This document shows positions 35,518 to 44,235 of a DNA stretch of 64,000 nucleotides, in pieces; within the stretch, counting starts at the first letter, position 1, and every line of letters begins with the position of its first letter. Location: positions 1-64,000 of the forward strand of contig JAOZQY010000005.1 in assembly GCA_029931975.1 (NCBI GenBank), in the 5' to 3' direction. The notes beneath the pieces are model-generated. The model ran no database searches. It was not told the origin of the DNA and was given only the letters and a program-made list of their open reading frames with translations. The position numbers and the translations under genes are program-made. This stretch comes from Bacteroidales bacterium. GTDB lineage: Bacteria > Bacteroidota > Bacteroidia > Bacteroidales > GCA-2748055.

Positions 35518-38148
35518 GTGGGTAAAAGATTTCTTAGAGCACTGTCTGTTTCCCTGTTTCTGACTGCTTACCTGAGCAGTGTTCATTCCCAGGGTATCAG
35601 TGGAAAGATACTGGATACCAATGGTGAACCGGTCCCTTTTGCAGCTATCTTTATAAAAGAGCTGACCAGGGGAACGACCTGCAATGCGCTTGGTAGCTTT
35701 TCTCTTCCCCTGCCCGAAGGGATTTATAATATTTTCTTTCGCAGCCTGGGATATACCGAGGTTAATCGCACCATTGAGGTGGGTTCCGATTACACCGACC
35801 TGGAAATTGTGCTTCCACCCCAGATGTATATAATCCCTGAAGTCAGGATCAGCGCCTCCGGTGAGGATCCAGCCTACTGGATCATGCGCAAAACCATCGG
35901 CCTGGCCAATTACCACCTGAATGAAGTTCTGAATTACAACGCGGAGATCTATATCAAGGGTACAGCCATCCTTGAAAAACTGCCCAGGGCCATTGCCAAA
36001 AGAATCCAGGTGAATCAGATCAAAGTAGAAGAGGGTGAAGCCTACATGCTTGAATCACTTAATAAAGTAAAATTTACTGCTCCTGATAAATATGAGATGC
36101 GGGTGATTGCCTCCCAGAATACCCTGCCGGGCTATACCGAGAATGTAAATCCCATGGATTATATCAATGCCAGCCTCTACCAGCAGCAAATAGAAGGGAT
36201 CATCTCTCCCCTGGCAAGGAATGCCTTTACCTACTACCGTTTCAAATTTGAAGGAACCTTTATGGAAGGTACTTATATCATCAATAAGATTAAAGTGGTT
36301 CCTAAGAGGAAGAGTCAGCAGATGTGTAAAGGCTATCTTTACATTGTAGAAGATCTTTGGTGCCTTCACTCGGCCCAACTCTCTGTCAACTCCATAGCAG
36401 GGACCGTGTCACTGGAGCAACTCTTTGCCAATGTCATGATGGATGCCTGGCTGCCTGTCAATCACAAAATAGGCGTGAATGTAGATATAGCCGGTGTTCT
36501 GGCCCAGGTAAGCTACGTATCTTCGCTGGAATACTCCGATGTAACCCTTAATCCAAATCTACCGGAGACCTATTTTGTTTCCATGAACAAGGTGGAAGAG
36601 CCTGAAGATCAAGCTAAAGAAGAGGTTCCCACCAGGGATCAGGAAAAGATCAAGGAATTGTTGAAGAAGGATGAACTGACCAACCGGGATGTGCAACGGC
36701 TCTCCAAACTGATGGAGAAAGAAACTGAGAAAGCTGCCCCGGAACAAAAAGGAGAAAACCTGAATCAGACAGGAACTACCTTTTCCGTGGCTGACAGCGC
36801 CGTAAAGAATGATTCCGTCTACTGGAACAAAGTTCGCCCCATCCCCCTGACCCCTGAAGAGCATACCACGCTGACGGAGAGGGATTCCATTATCGGTGCC
36901 CGTGCCAGCTCAGCTGTAGCGGCCGATACACTAAAGACTACCAGGCACAGACAAGGCCGGGCTCGGGGCATTCTCATTGGACGCTCCTATACTATGAGCA
37001 GGGGCAAGTTCAGGTTTACACATGATGGATTGATCGATCTGGACCGGCTGGGATATAATACGGTGGACGGACTCTCCTATGGACAGTCCTTTAGTATTAA
37101 TTGGAAAACAGACTCGGTGCATACCCTTCGTTCACACCTGGTGACAGACTACGCCTTCCACAGGAACGCGCCAATGCTTACCTGGAACACGGACCTGTTG
37201 TATGCGCCCATGGCTCGTGGAAAGGTGGCACTCTACCTCAACTACACTTCCTCCGACTTCAATGGTTCCACAGGTATTCCAGGCTTCACCAATATGGCTT
37301 ATACCCTCTTCCTGAGAGAGAACTACCTGAAAAAATATGAACATATCGATGCTACCCTCTACAATCGCATCGATGTAAGCAATGGATTCGTGCTGACCAC
37401 CTCGGCCACCTATGGCCGGCAGAATAATCTGGTCAATACGACCGACTTCTCCTTCTTCTTCAGCAATGAAAGAGATTTCACCCCCAACACACCCGGGGCC
37501 CTTGCTTCGGATGATCCTTCCCTGTCAGGGTCTCAGAAACTGATGGGAGTGATTCGGATCGATATCACTCCCAATCAGCCCTATAGGGTAAGAACCTACC
37601 GAAAGGACCTGCGTGAATCAAAATGGCCAACCTTCTCGCTGGAGTACCGACATACTTTCCCGGTGGAGAATACAGGGTGGTCAGACTTCAGCCTGTTTAC
37701 CCTGGGTATCAGACAATCCATGGAAGCAGGATTGCTGTCAACTCTTGACTGGTCGGTGGAATCGGGATATTTCCTGAACAACAGCGCCCTTCACTATTCA
37801 GACTTCCACCATTTCAAATCCAGTCCCCTCTACATCGATATGGCCGGATTTGATAATGCGCTGATGCTGATGGATTACTACGAGGCAAGCACCTCCGATT
37901 ACTGGGTCACCGCCGATGTAAAGCTTAATGCCTCCTACCTGCTCATCAAATTTCTACCCTGGTTCAGTGAACGACTATGGAAAGAGTCCATAGGAATTAC
38001 CTACCTGTATACACCCCAGACTCCGCACTATGTGCAAGTAGCTTACAGCCTGGATGAGGTTTTCTTCCTGATGGATCTGGGAGTCTATATGGGATTTCAG
38101 GAGGGTAGCTACAAAGGATTCGGTGCCCGGCTCAATTTCAGATTCTAA
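35518..38148 (+). CDS. DUF5686 family outer-membrane protein with carboxypeptidase-regulatory-like domain
   Basis: 876 residues from a GTG at 35518; no in-frame ATG lies before the signal peptide, which ends at VHSQ (about residue 25). Residues 26-105 form a CarboxypepD_reg-like beta-sandwich (GISGKILDTNGEPVPFAAIF ... FRSLGYTEVNRTIEVGS). The rest matches DUF5686: RISASGEDPAYWIMRKTIGLA, a charged low-complexity linker near 365-415, and many antiparallel strands in the C-terminal half ending YKGFGARLNFRF, a beta-barrel-like terminus. Likely an outer-membrane protein of unknown role, common in Bacteroidota. It is only 14 nt after uxaC but unlikely to share its function. Confidence 0.75.
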   Translation: MGKRFLRALSVSLFLTAYLSSVHSQGISGKILDTNGEPVPFAAIFIKELTRGTTCNALGSFSLPLPEGIYNIFFRSLGYTEVNRTIEVGSDYTDLEIVLPPQMYIIPEVRISASGEDPAYWIMRKTIGLANYHLNEVLNYNAEIYIKGTAILEKLPRAIAKRIQVNQIKVEEGEAYMLESLNKVKFTAPDKYEMRVIASQNTLPGYTENVNPMDYINASLYQQQIEGIISPLARNAFTYYRFKFEGTFMEGTYIINKIKVVPKRKSQQMCKGYLYIVEDLWCLHSAQLSVNSIAGTVSLEQLFANVMMDAWLPVNHKIGVNVDIAGVLAQVSYVSSLEYSDVTLNPNLPETYFVSMNKVEEPEDQAKEEVPTRDQEKIKELLKKDELTNRDVQRLSKLMEKETEKAAPEQKGENLNQTGTTFSVADSAVKNDSVYWNKVRPIPLTPEEHTTLTERDSIIGARASSAVAADTLKTTRHRQGRARGILIGRSYTMSRGKFRFTHDGLIDLDRLGYNTVDGLSYGQSFSINWKTDSVHTLRSHLVTDYAFHRNAPMLTWNTDLLYAPMARGKVALYLNYTSSDFNGSTGIPGFTNMAYTLFLRENYLKKYEHIDATLYNRIDVSNGFVLTTSATYGRQNNLVNTTDFSFFFSNERDFTPNTPGALASDDPSLSGSQKLMGVIRIDITPNQPYRVRTYRKDLRESKWPTFSLEYRHTFPVENTGWSDFSLFTLGIRQSMEAGLLSTLDWSVESGYFLNNSALHYSDFHHFKSSPLYIDMAGFDNALMLMDYYEASTSDYWVTADVKLNASYLLIKFLPWFSERLWKESIGITYLYTPQTPHYVQVAYSLDEVFFLMDLGVYMGFQEGSYKGFGARLNFRF

Positions 38149-38170
38149 ACAATCATGACCCCGGATTTGT

Positions 38171-38178
38171 TATCTTTG
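38171..38178 (+). promoter_or_regulatory. Candidate -7 element for the Cys-rich small protein gene
   Basis: TATCTTTG is an exact TAnnTTTG match 8 nt before the ATG at 38187, implying a leader of only a few bases. No -33 element is seen at the standard distance. Confidence 0.45.
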
Positions 38179-38186
38179 TAGCAGAA

Positions 38187-38528
38187 ATGAAAGGAATCAC
38201 AATCATATTGATCGGCTGCCTGCTCTTCCTGGGTGCGGAACATCTTTGGGATAGCTTTCACGAAAGCGTTATAAGCACGGCCATGATGTGTAATTGCGGA
38301 TGCTGCAACATCCCGGGTGAACCTCAGGATAAGGAGGGACCATGCGATGAAAATCATAATTGCCTTCCCGATTGTGACTGTCTCCATCCCCTGCAGGTAT
38401 CTGCAATCGAATACAAGTTAATTGAGTTACCCACTATTGTGGTACAATCCTATAACTATAGCCACTATATGAACAGCTATACCTACGAGTATAGCAACAA
38501 CTTTCTTCAACCACCCCGTTTTGCTTAA
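38187..38528 (+). CDS. Cys-rich small exported protein, possible metal-binding partner of the next receptor
   Basis: 113 residues with a hydrophobic N-terminus (about 3-18) that could be a signal or anchor. A cysteine cluster follows: Cys35, 37, 39 and 40 in MMCNCGCC, then Cys53, 59, 63 and 65 in CDENHNCLPDCDC with nearby His, ending in HPLQ. The tail is Tyr-rich (SYNYSHYMNSYTYEYS). I do not recognise a named family; it resembles in spirit the small Cys-rich proteins found next to Bacteroidota metal TonB receptors. The following gene is such a receptor with an HMA domain, 46 nt away, so binding or delivery of copper or a similar soft metal is inferred. Confidence 0.6.
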   Translation: MKGITIILIGCLLFLGAEHLWDSFHESVISTAMMCNCGCCNIPGEPQDKEGPCDENHNCLPDCDCLHPLQVSAIEYKLIELPTIVVQSYNYSHYMNSYTYEYSNNFLQPPRFA

Positions 38529-38574
38529 CTGAAGTCCTTACAAGTTCTATTCAGTTCATCAAAACGTATTTCCA

Positions 38575-41121
38575 ATGAAAATTAAAGTAACAGTGCTTTT
38601 ATGCATGCTCTTAGCTGCATACAGTCAAAACGTGGTGGCAGGCACAGCACCACCAGCCGATTCGCTCTCCCTATGGGTCAACGGAGCCTGCGGGATGTGC
38701 AAGACCCGTATCGAAGCCACTGCACTTAAAGTGAAAGGTGTTAATAGCGCTTCCTGGGACAGGGAGACACATATGCTCACCCTGAGCACTGATCCTGAAA
38801 AGTTTAAATCACATAAACTGCATTATAAAATTGCCAGTGTGGGTCACGATACCCGTGAGATGCTTGCCCCCGATCCGGTGTATAATGCCCTGCCCCAATG
38901 CTGCAAGTACAGGGATCATATTCAGGAACTCAACGATGATGAAGGTAAAGGAGACATCACAGGCAGCGTCTTTGAAAGTGGTGATGACAACATCACCATT
39001 CCTTTAACAGGAGCCAATATCTACTGGGCGGGGACCACCATCGGGACCAGCTCCGATGCTGACGGAAATTTCTTCATCGATCTGATGGAGGGGGCCCATT
39101 TTCTGGTGGTAAGTTTCGTGGGATATCCAAATGATACCCTTCATGTTTCGGAACCATCAGAAGTAGAGGTAGAGTTTTCCAGGGCGGTGATGCTCGAAGA
39201 AGTACAGGTGGTACACCGGATCAAGTCCACTTCTGTGGCTTTCAACAGTGCCTTCCATATCCAGAACATTCATGAAAAGGAGCTGACCAAGGCAGCCTGC
39301 TGCAACCTCTCTGAAAGTTTTGAAACCAACCCCTCGGTGGATGCCGGATTTACAGATGCCGTTACCGGCACCAGAAAGATTGAGATGCTTGGACTGGCGG
39401 GACCCTATGTGCAGATTACACGCGAAAACATGCCTGACGTAAGGGGTCTCTCGGCCCTCTATGGCCTCACATATATTCCCGGGACATGGATCGAGGGAAT
39501 ACAACTGAATATGGGAGCAGGCTCTGTGGTCAATGGCTTTGAGAGTATCACGGGACAGATCAATGTGGAGCTCCGTAAACCTGAAAATAGTGACAGACTC
39601 TATCTCAACGTGTATGGCAACAGCGATGGAAGAATGGAAAGTAATATCCTTAGCGCTTACCTGATGAATGAAAAATGGAGCGGCAGCCTGCTGCTTCATG
39701 GGAACAGCAGACCCTTCCAACAGGACCACAATCAGGATGGTTTTGTGGACCATCCCACAGGAAATCAGCTGGTGGCGCTAAAGCGCTTCAAATACAGCGG
39801 GGAGAACGGTGTGCAGAGTCAGCTGGGAATAAAGGTGGTCTGGCTTGATCACCTGGGTGGACAGCTGGACTTCGATCCGGAAACACCCCGTGATCAACAA
39901 TCCTACTGGGGGTCGGGAAATATTACCAAACGTCTGGAAGGCTGGGCCAAGATTGGTAAGGTTTTTGAAAATAAACCATTTGCCAGCATGGGCTTCCAGC
40001 TATCAGCCTTGCTCCACAGTCAGGATGTCTATTTCGGTGTGACCGACTACCTGGCAGAACACCAGTCGCTGTACGCCAACCTGATCTACCAGTCAATCCT
40101 GGGTTCTACCAACCACCAGTACCGGACCGGACTTAGCTTCCAGGCCGACACATATGATGAAACCGTAGGGGCAACTCAATACCTGAGGAGGGAGCTGGTC
40201 CCGGGAGCCTTCCTTGAGTATACCTTCAACCACCTTGATCTTTTTACAGCGGTGGCAGGTATCCGTGCCGACTACCACAATAATTATGGTGCCTTTTTTA
40301 CGCCCCGGCTTCACCTGAGATATGAACCAATAGAAAAAACCGTATTCAAAGCTTCAGCAGGAAGGGGACAGAAAACGGCTTCAGTTTTTGCTGAAAATAT
40401 TGGCATCTTTGCCAGCTCCAGAAGCCTTTTCCTTGACAATAATAGCGATGGCAAGCCCTATGGACTTGAAGCAGAAGTGGCATGGAGCTACGGGCTCAAT
40501 TTCGCCCAGGGATTCAGCCTGGGAACCAGAGAGTCGGTCTTCAAAATTGATTACTACCATACCCGCTTCCAGAACCAGGTGGTGGTTGACCTGGACCGTA
40601 ATCCCCGAGAGGTCCATTTCTACAACCTGGAGGGAGATTCCTGGTCCAACAGCATGCAGGTGCAGCTGGATACGGAGCCCCTTGAACGTTACGATATCAG
40701 GATCGCCTACCGCTTCAACGACGTACAAACCACCTATGGAGATAAATTGAGGCCCCGGCCACTGGTCGCAAAGCACCGGGCCTTTATCAACATGGCCTAT
40801 GCCACCCTTAAGCAGTGGAGCGTTGATCTGACCTGGAGCTGGCAGGGTCCCAAGCGCATTCCCGGTACTCAAAGCAATCCGGCACCCTACCGACTTCAAG
40901 AATATTCACCGGCTTTCTCCCTGGTAAACCTCCAGCTGGGAAAAACCCTCTTTGAGCGACTCGAGCTTTATGCAGGAATCGAAAACCTGCTGGGCTTTGT
41001 ACAGGAAGATCCTATCCTGGCCAGTGAGGATCCCTTTGGACCATGGTTTGACAGTTCTATGATCTGGGGACCTGTTTATGGAAGGAAGTTTTACGGGGGA
41101 CTCCGTTTCCGGATAAACTAA
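38575..41121 (+). CDS. TonB-dependent receptor with N-terminal HMA metal-binding domain
   Basis: 848 residues. After a signal peptide (about 1-23) comes a heavy-metal-associated domain (about 30-105) with the metal motif GACGMCK (Cys39, Cys42) and a second QCCKYRD pair, then a carboxypeptidase-like domain (about 123-205, GDITGSVFES ... LVVSFVGYP). The plug begins near 225 and includes AACCNLSESFETNPSVDAGF and VNGFESITGQINVEL. The remaining 500 residues form the barrel, ending KFYGGLRFRIN. Receptors with this plug and HMA domain are usually linked to copper or other metal handling in Bacteroidota, inferred here rather than shown. It follows the Cys-rich small protein. Confidence 0.85.
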   Translation: MKIKVTVLLCMLLAAYSQNVVAGTAPPADSLSLWVNGACGMCKTRIEATALKVKGVNSASWDRETHMLTLSTDPEKFKSHKLHYKIASVGHDTREMLAPDPVYNALPQCCKYRDHIQELNDDEGKGDITGSVFESGDDNITIPLTGANIYWAGTTIGTSSDADGNFFIDLMEGAHFLVVSFVGYPNDTLHVSEPSEVEVEFSRAVMLEEVQVVHRIKSTSVAFNSAFHIQNIHEKELTKAACCNLSESFETNPSVDAGFTDAVTGTRKIEMLGLAGPYVQITRENMPDVRGLSALYGLTYIPGTWIEGIQLNMGAGSVVNGFESITGQINVELRKPENSDRLYLNVYGNSDGRMESNILSAYLMNEKWSGSLLLHGNSRPFQQDHNQDGFVDHPTGNQLVALKRFKYSGENGVQSQLGIKVVWLDHLGGQLDFDPETPRDQQSYWGSGNITKRLEGWAKIGKVFENKPFASMGFQLSALLHSQDVYFGVTDYLAEHQSLYANLIYQSILGSTNHQYRTGLSFQADTYDETVGATQYLRRELVPGAFLEYTFNHLDLFTAVAGIRADYHNNYGAFFTPRLHLRYEPIEKTVFKASAGRGQKTASVFAENIGIFASSRSLFLDNNSDGKPYGLEAEVAWSYGLNFAQGFSLGTRESVFKIDYYHTRFQNQVVVDLDRNPREVHFYNLEGDSWSNSMQVQLDTEPLERYDIRIAYRFNDVQTTYGDKLRPRPLVAKHRAFINMAYATLKQWSVDLTWSWQGPKRIPGTQSNPAPYRLQEYSPAFSLVNLQLGKTLFERLELYAGIENLLGFVQEDPILASEDPFGPWFDSSMIWGPVYGRKFYGGLRFRIN

Positions 41122-41122
41122 T

Positions 41123-41130
41123 TATATTTG
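41123..41130 (+). promoter_or_regulatory. Candidate -7 element upstream of the S41-like gene
   Basis: TATATTTG matches TAnnTTTG and begins directly after the receptor stop codon, 17 nt before the ATG at 41148. No clear -33 half. Confidence 0.35.
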
Positions 41131-41147
41131 GATTTGAAAATGTAAGC

Positions 41148-42410
41148 ATGAAGATGTCCCGGACCCTCACCCTGCTGTTTCTGATGCTTCTCCCTGCACT
41201 CAACGGCCAGGAGGTTGAGCTCATAGACTGGGACTATGAAATCGATCTGCTGGGCCGGGAGCTGGCAAAGAAACACCCCGATCTGTTCTTTCAGACCGAT
41301 TCAACCTGGTTCTTTCATGAAATGAGACAGCTTGCGGCGCAAACTGCCGGAAAAACCACCTTTCAGATATCGGTCAGACTACAGCAGGTGCTGGCCTTAA
41401 TGGGCGATGCTCAAACCCGGATCAATTATCATTATATGATCGAAAAATCCCAAATCCTCCCCTTTAAGTCTTACTGGTTTGAGGATGGAATATACATGAT
41501 GGAAACGGACAGGATGTACGAGGCGCTGCTTGGTAAAAAACTAATTGCTATAAATGGGGTTTCCATTGAAGTAGTGATTGATTCGCTGGCCACCTTGCTG
41601 GTGAATAAGAATCCATCGGTAGTGAAAAACAGCATCCCCCGCATGCTCACCTGGTTTCAACTGCACGAATACTTTGGATTTGCCACAGGCGATGATATCT
41701 CCTTAACACTTAGGAAGTCATCCGGAGAAGAGATTGAAGTTGTAATCAATTTGCCCGCAGAGCCGGGAGAAATGCTTGCCCTCCAACCGAAACCTATGCC
41801 CCTGGGATGGCAGGATCAAAAATCGTTCTTCTGGGATCACTATCTGGAAGATGAGCATCTTTACTATATCCAGTATAACCGTTGCTGGAGCCGCGAGGTA
41901 GAAGAGGAACATGGTTCTGGTGCCTCGGCCCTGTTCATGCCCTCTTTCAAGGATTTTGAAAAACAGGTACTCCCGGTGTTGAGAAAGAAGAAAATTGACA
42001 GACTGGTTTTCGATATGCGCTTCAACAGGGGTGGATATGCACCCCAGGGAACTGAATTTATCAGAAAAATCTGCAAATCACTGCCCAGGGAACATGGTGA
42101 TATTTTTGTACTCATAGGGAGAACGACACGGGCATCTGCCATCATTAATACGGTGGATCTTATTAATAGTGCGGAAGTTGTGCTTGTAGGAGAAGAGACC
42201 GGCGGAAAACCTAACTTTTTTGGAGAAGTCAGGCGATTCGTACTGCCTGAATCCAGGATTATAGTCTCTCACTCCACGAAGAGCTTTCGCTTGCTGGACG
42301 AGGATCTTCCCACCATCGCACCCGATTTGATGGTGCCAATCGATTATGAAAGCTACATGAAAGGGATAGATCCGGCCATTGAAGCCGTCCGTCACCACAT
42401 GGACCCCTGA
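41148..42410 (+). CDS. Secreted S41-like (tail-specific) peptidase
   Basis: 420 residues with a signal peptide (about 1-20, ending LNGQ). The C-terminal S41 core shows LVFDMRFNRGGYAPQGTEFI (compare the family D-x-R-x-N-x-G-G) and the nucleophile region IGRTTRASAIINTVDL, where the serine of the usual S-S-A motif is kept as A-S-A, then VVLVGEETGGKPNFFGEVR with the conserved Glu-Glu/Gly-Gly. The usual PDZ domain is replaced or degenerate (KKLIAINGVSIEVVIDSLATLL). Probably a periplasmic peptidase-like protein of unknown substrate. Its stop codon abuts the convergent YhhN-like gene with no gap. Confidence 0.74.
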   Translation: MKMSRTLTLLFLMLLPALNGQEVELIDWDYEIDLLGRELAKKHPDLFFQTDSTWFFHEMRQLAAQTAGKTTFQISVRLQQVLALMGDAQTRINYHYMIEKSQILPFKSYWFEDGIYMMETDRMYEALLGKKLIAINGVSIEVVIDSLATLLVNKNPSVVKNSIPRMLTWFQLHEYFGFATGDDISLTLRKSSGEEIEVVINLPAEPGEMLALQPKPMPLGWQDQKSFFWDHYLEDEHLYYIQYNRCWSREVEEEHGSGASALFMPSFKDFEKQVLPVLRKKKIDRLVFDMRFNRGGYAPQGTEFIRKICKSLPREHGDIFVLIGRTTRASAIINTVDLINSAEVVLVGEETGGKPNFFGEVRRFVLPESRIIVSHSTKSFRLLDEDLPTIAPDLMVPIDYESYMKGIDPAIEAVRHHMDP

Positions 42411-43088
42411 CTACTTCTCCAGGATAAGACCCTGCACAATCAGGTATTGGGCCGCAATATAAGTAAGCATAATCAGGAAGCCCGCCAGCGGAATCGCGCT
42501 GTGGAACTTGTTGAATGCAATCATGCTGTCGGAAAGCAAAAACAGCAGAGAACCAAAAAAAACCAGTTTGAAGCTGAGGTCCCCCACTCTTCCCGAACGG
42601 TTCAGGGCCATCATGGACATAGCTATAAGCGAAAGGGCATAGACAGCAATAATTGGTCTCATCATCCCCTCCATACCCGGGAAAAGAAGCATGAGCATTC
42701 CTGAAATATAGGCCAGGAAAAAGATGGATATCCAGGGGTTTTTCTGCACAAAACCCTTTCCCCCATACTCTCCAAACTTCGAGTAGATATATATATAAGT
42801 CACCTGGGCAAAGAAAAAAGCTCCCACACCGGCAAAGAAGAAGAGTTCATTATTCCCGGAGAACATCAGGAAGTTATCTCCCAGCCAGGAGAAGAAAAAA
42901 GCGATCAGTACCACGACTGTAAAGGCAGTTTTCTGTTTGTTCTGCAAGAAATAAACCGCGATCCAGATCATGATTAGTGGTTTCACCGCATACTCCATCT
43001 GAATATAGTCCAGGAGCCTGCCTGTTAGCTCAATTATAACAATAAGAGCAAAGATCAGGTGCATTAAAAGGGAAGTGTTCTTCTTCAT
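42411..43088 (-). CDS. YhhN-family membrane protein (lysoplasmalogenase-like)
   Basis: 225 residues from the ATG at 43088; a longer opening to 43172 is rejected because it runs into the regulatory region of the divergent lacI. About eight membrane helices, with the YhhN features FFFSWLGDNFLMFSG (about 62-76), FFFAQVTYIYIYS and FFGSLLFLLSDSMIAFNKF, where acidic residues sit in helices. YhhN/TMEM86 proteins hydrolyse the vinyl-ether bond of lysoplasmalogens. Bacteroidota that make plasmalogens could use this activity, but it is family inference only. The stop codon lies back to back with that of the S41-like gene. Confidence 0.76.
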   Translation of the reverse strand: MKKNTSLLMHLIFALIVIIELTGRLLDYIQMEYAVKPLIMIWIAVYFLQNKQKTAFTVVVLIAFFFSWLGDNFLMFSGNNELFFFAGVGAFFFAQVTYIYIYSKFGEYGGKGFVQKNPWISIFFLAYISGMLMLLFPGMEGMMRPIIAVYALSLIAMSMMALNRSGRVGDLSFKLVFFGSLLFLLSDSMIAFNKFHSAIPLAGFLIMLTYIAAQYLIVQGLILEK

Positions 43089-43152
43089 AGCAGCAGGGTT
43101 TAGAAGGGTAAATATAATAAATGACTTGAATGGAGCATATTTTTTCACTGGT

Positions 43153-43172
43153 TTGCGCAATCGATTGTACAC
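43153..43172. promoter_or_regulatory. Palindromic operator upstream of lacI-kduI-kduD
   Basis: TTGCGCAATCGATTGTACAC contains the perfect palindrome CAATCGATTG at 43158-43167. The same sequence, 17 of 20 bases identical, lies over the predicted transcription start of kdgK (59037-59056). It sits between the -33 region and the -7 element of this lacI, the expected position for autorepression. Confidence 0.65.
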
Positions 43173-43178
43173 TTTTTA

Positions 43179-43186
43179 TAACTTTG
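43179..43186 (+). promoter_or_regulatory. Candidate -7 element of the lacI-kdu unit
   Basis: TAACTTTG matches TAnnTTTG exactly, 9 nt before the ATG at 43196. A TTTG at 43152-43155 lies 23 nt upstream, slightly longer than the normal spacing. The operator occupies the spacer. Confidence 0.55.
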
Positions 43187-43195
43187 TCTGAAACC

Positions 43196-44224
43196 ATGTA
43201 TAAAAAACAGCACGTTACCATCCATGATATTGCCAGGGAGCTGAATGTTTCAGCTTCAACTGTTAGCCGTGCACTTCAGGATCATCCCAGAATCAGTGAA
43301 TCGACCAGAGAAGCTGTAAAAAAAACCGCAAGTCGGCTCAATTACCAGCCCAATGTGATGGCCTCTTCCCTAAGAAGAGGGAAAAGTAAAACTGTAGGAG
43401 TGATCGTTCCAAGGATCAACCGGAATTTTTTTGCCAACGTGATTGGTGGAATGGAGGAACTCCTGGCCACTTCAGGATATCACCTGATAATTTGTCAGAC
43501 GAAGGAAAAGCTGGAAAATGAGGTGGCAGCCATCCAGACCCTGATTAATGCACGTGTAGATGCGGTTCTGCTCTCTATCTCCATGGAAACAACCCGGAAC
43601 GATTATATGCACATACTCACCGAACGTGGGATCAGGCTTTTCTATTTTGACCGTGTACCCGCCGGCACCAAGAATGGATCAGTGGTGGTGGATGACCACC
43701 TGGGCGCTTACTTGAGTGTCAAGCACCTGCTGGGACAGGGTTACAGGAAGATCCTCCATGTTTCAGGTTCAGAACATATCAATATCTACCGTTCCAGGAA
43801 AGAGGGATACCTGCAGGCCATGCATGAAGCCGGCATGGATGTGCCCCAGGCCTGGATATTACACAGGGACCTGGTGCAGGAAGGCGGTGAATCTGCCTTT
43901 CTTACTGGAATGAAAATGAAAAAGAATCCGGATGCCTTCTTCTGTGCAGGGGATTTTGCGGCCCTTGGTATAATGCGGGCTGCAAAACGAGCGGGAATTT
44001 CCATACCGGGCAACCTGGGAGTAAGTGGCTTCGCCAATGAACCCTTCACTGCCTTCCTGGAACCTTCCCTGACCACCGTTGACCAACGGGGGAGCGAAAT
44101 GGGCCGGATGGTTGCTGAAATGTTCCTCAAATGCGTGGAAGAGGACAGTGTATCAAGCACATGCAGGCAGACAATTTTAAAACCCCAGCTTATTATACGT
44201 GACAGTTCACTCTTAAACAAATAA
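43196..44224 (+). CDS. LacI family regulator of unsaturated-uronate catabolism (KdgR-like)
   Basis: 342 residues from the ATG at 43196. An in-frame ATG at 43130 would add 22 residues but would run through the operator and -7 element, so it is rejected. Helix-turn-helix VTIHDIARELNVSASTVSRAL (about 5-25), hinge helix PNVMASSLRRGK, then a sensor domain with VGVIVPRINRNFFANVIGG and DAFFCAGDFAALGIMRAAKR. The canonical hinge Leu-x-Arg (SSLRR) predicts binding to a palindrome with central CG, consistent with the site at 43153. It heads kduI-kduD. The ligand is probably KDG or an unsaturated-uronate derivative; this role is inferred from context. Confidence 0.88.
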   Translation: MYKKQHVTIHDIARELNVSASTVSRALQDHPRISESTREAVKKTASRLNYQPNVMASSLRRGKSKTVGVIVPRINRNFFANVIGGMEELLATSGYHLIICQTKEKLENEVAAIQTLINARVDAVLLSISMETTRNDYMHILTERGIRLFYFDRVPAGTKNGSVVVDDHLGAYLSVKHLLGQGYRKILHVSGSEHINIYRSRKEGYLQAMHEAGMDVPQAWILHRDLVQEGGESAFLTGMKMKKNPDAFFCAGDFAALGIMRAAKRAGISIPGNLGVSGFANEPFTAFLEPSLTTVDQRGSEMGRMVAEMFLKCVEEDSVSSTCRQTILKPQLIIRDSSLLNK

Positions 44225-44235
44225 ACAGATATATT

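Noticed and set aside
43130-43195. A 22-residue N-terminal extension of the LacI regulator
   Set aside because: It would pass through the palindromic operator and the TAnnTTTG element; LacI proteins start close to the helix-turn-helix, as with ATG 43196.
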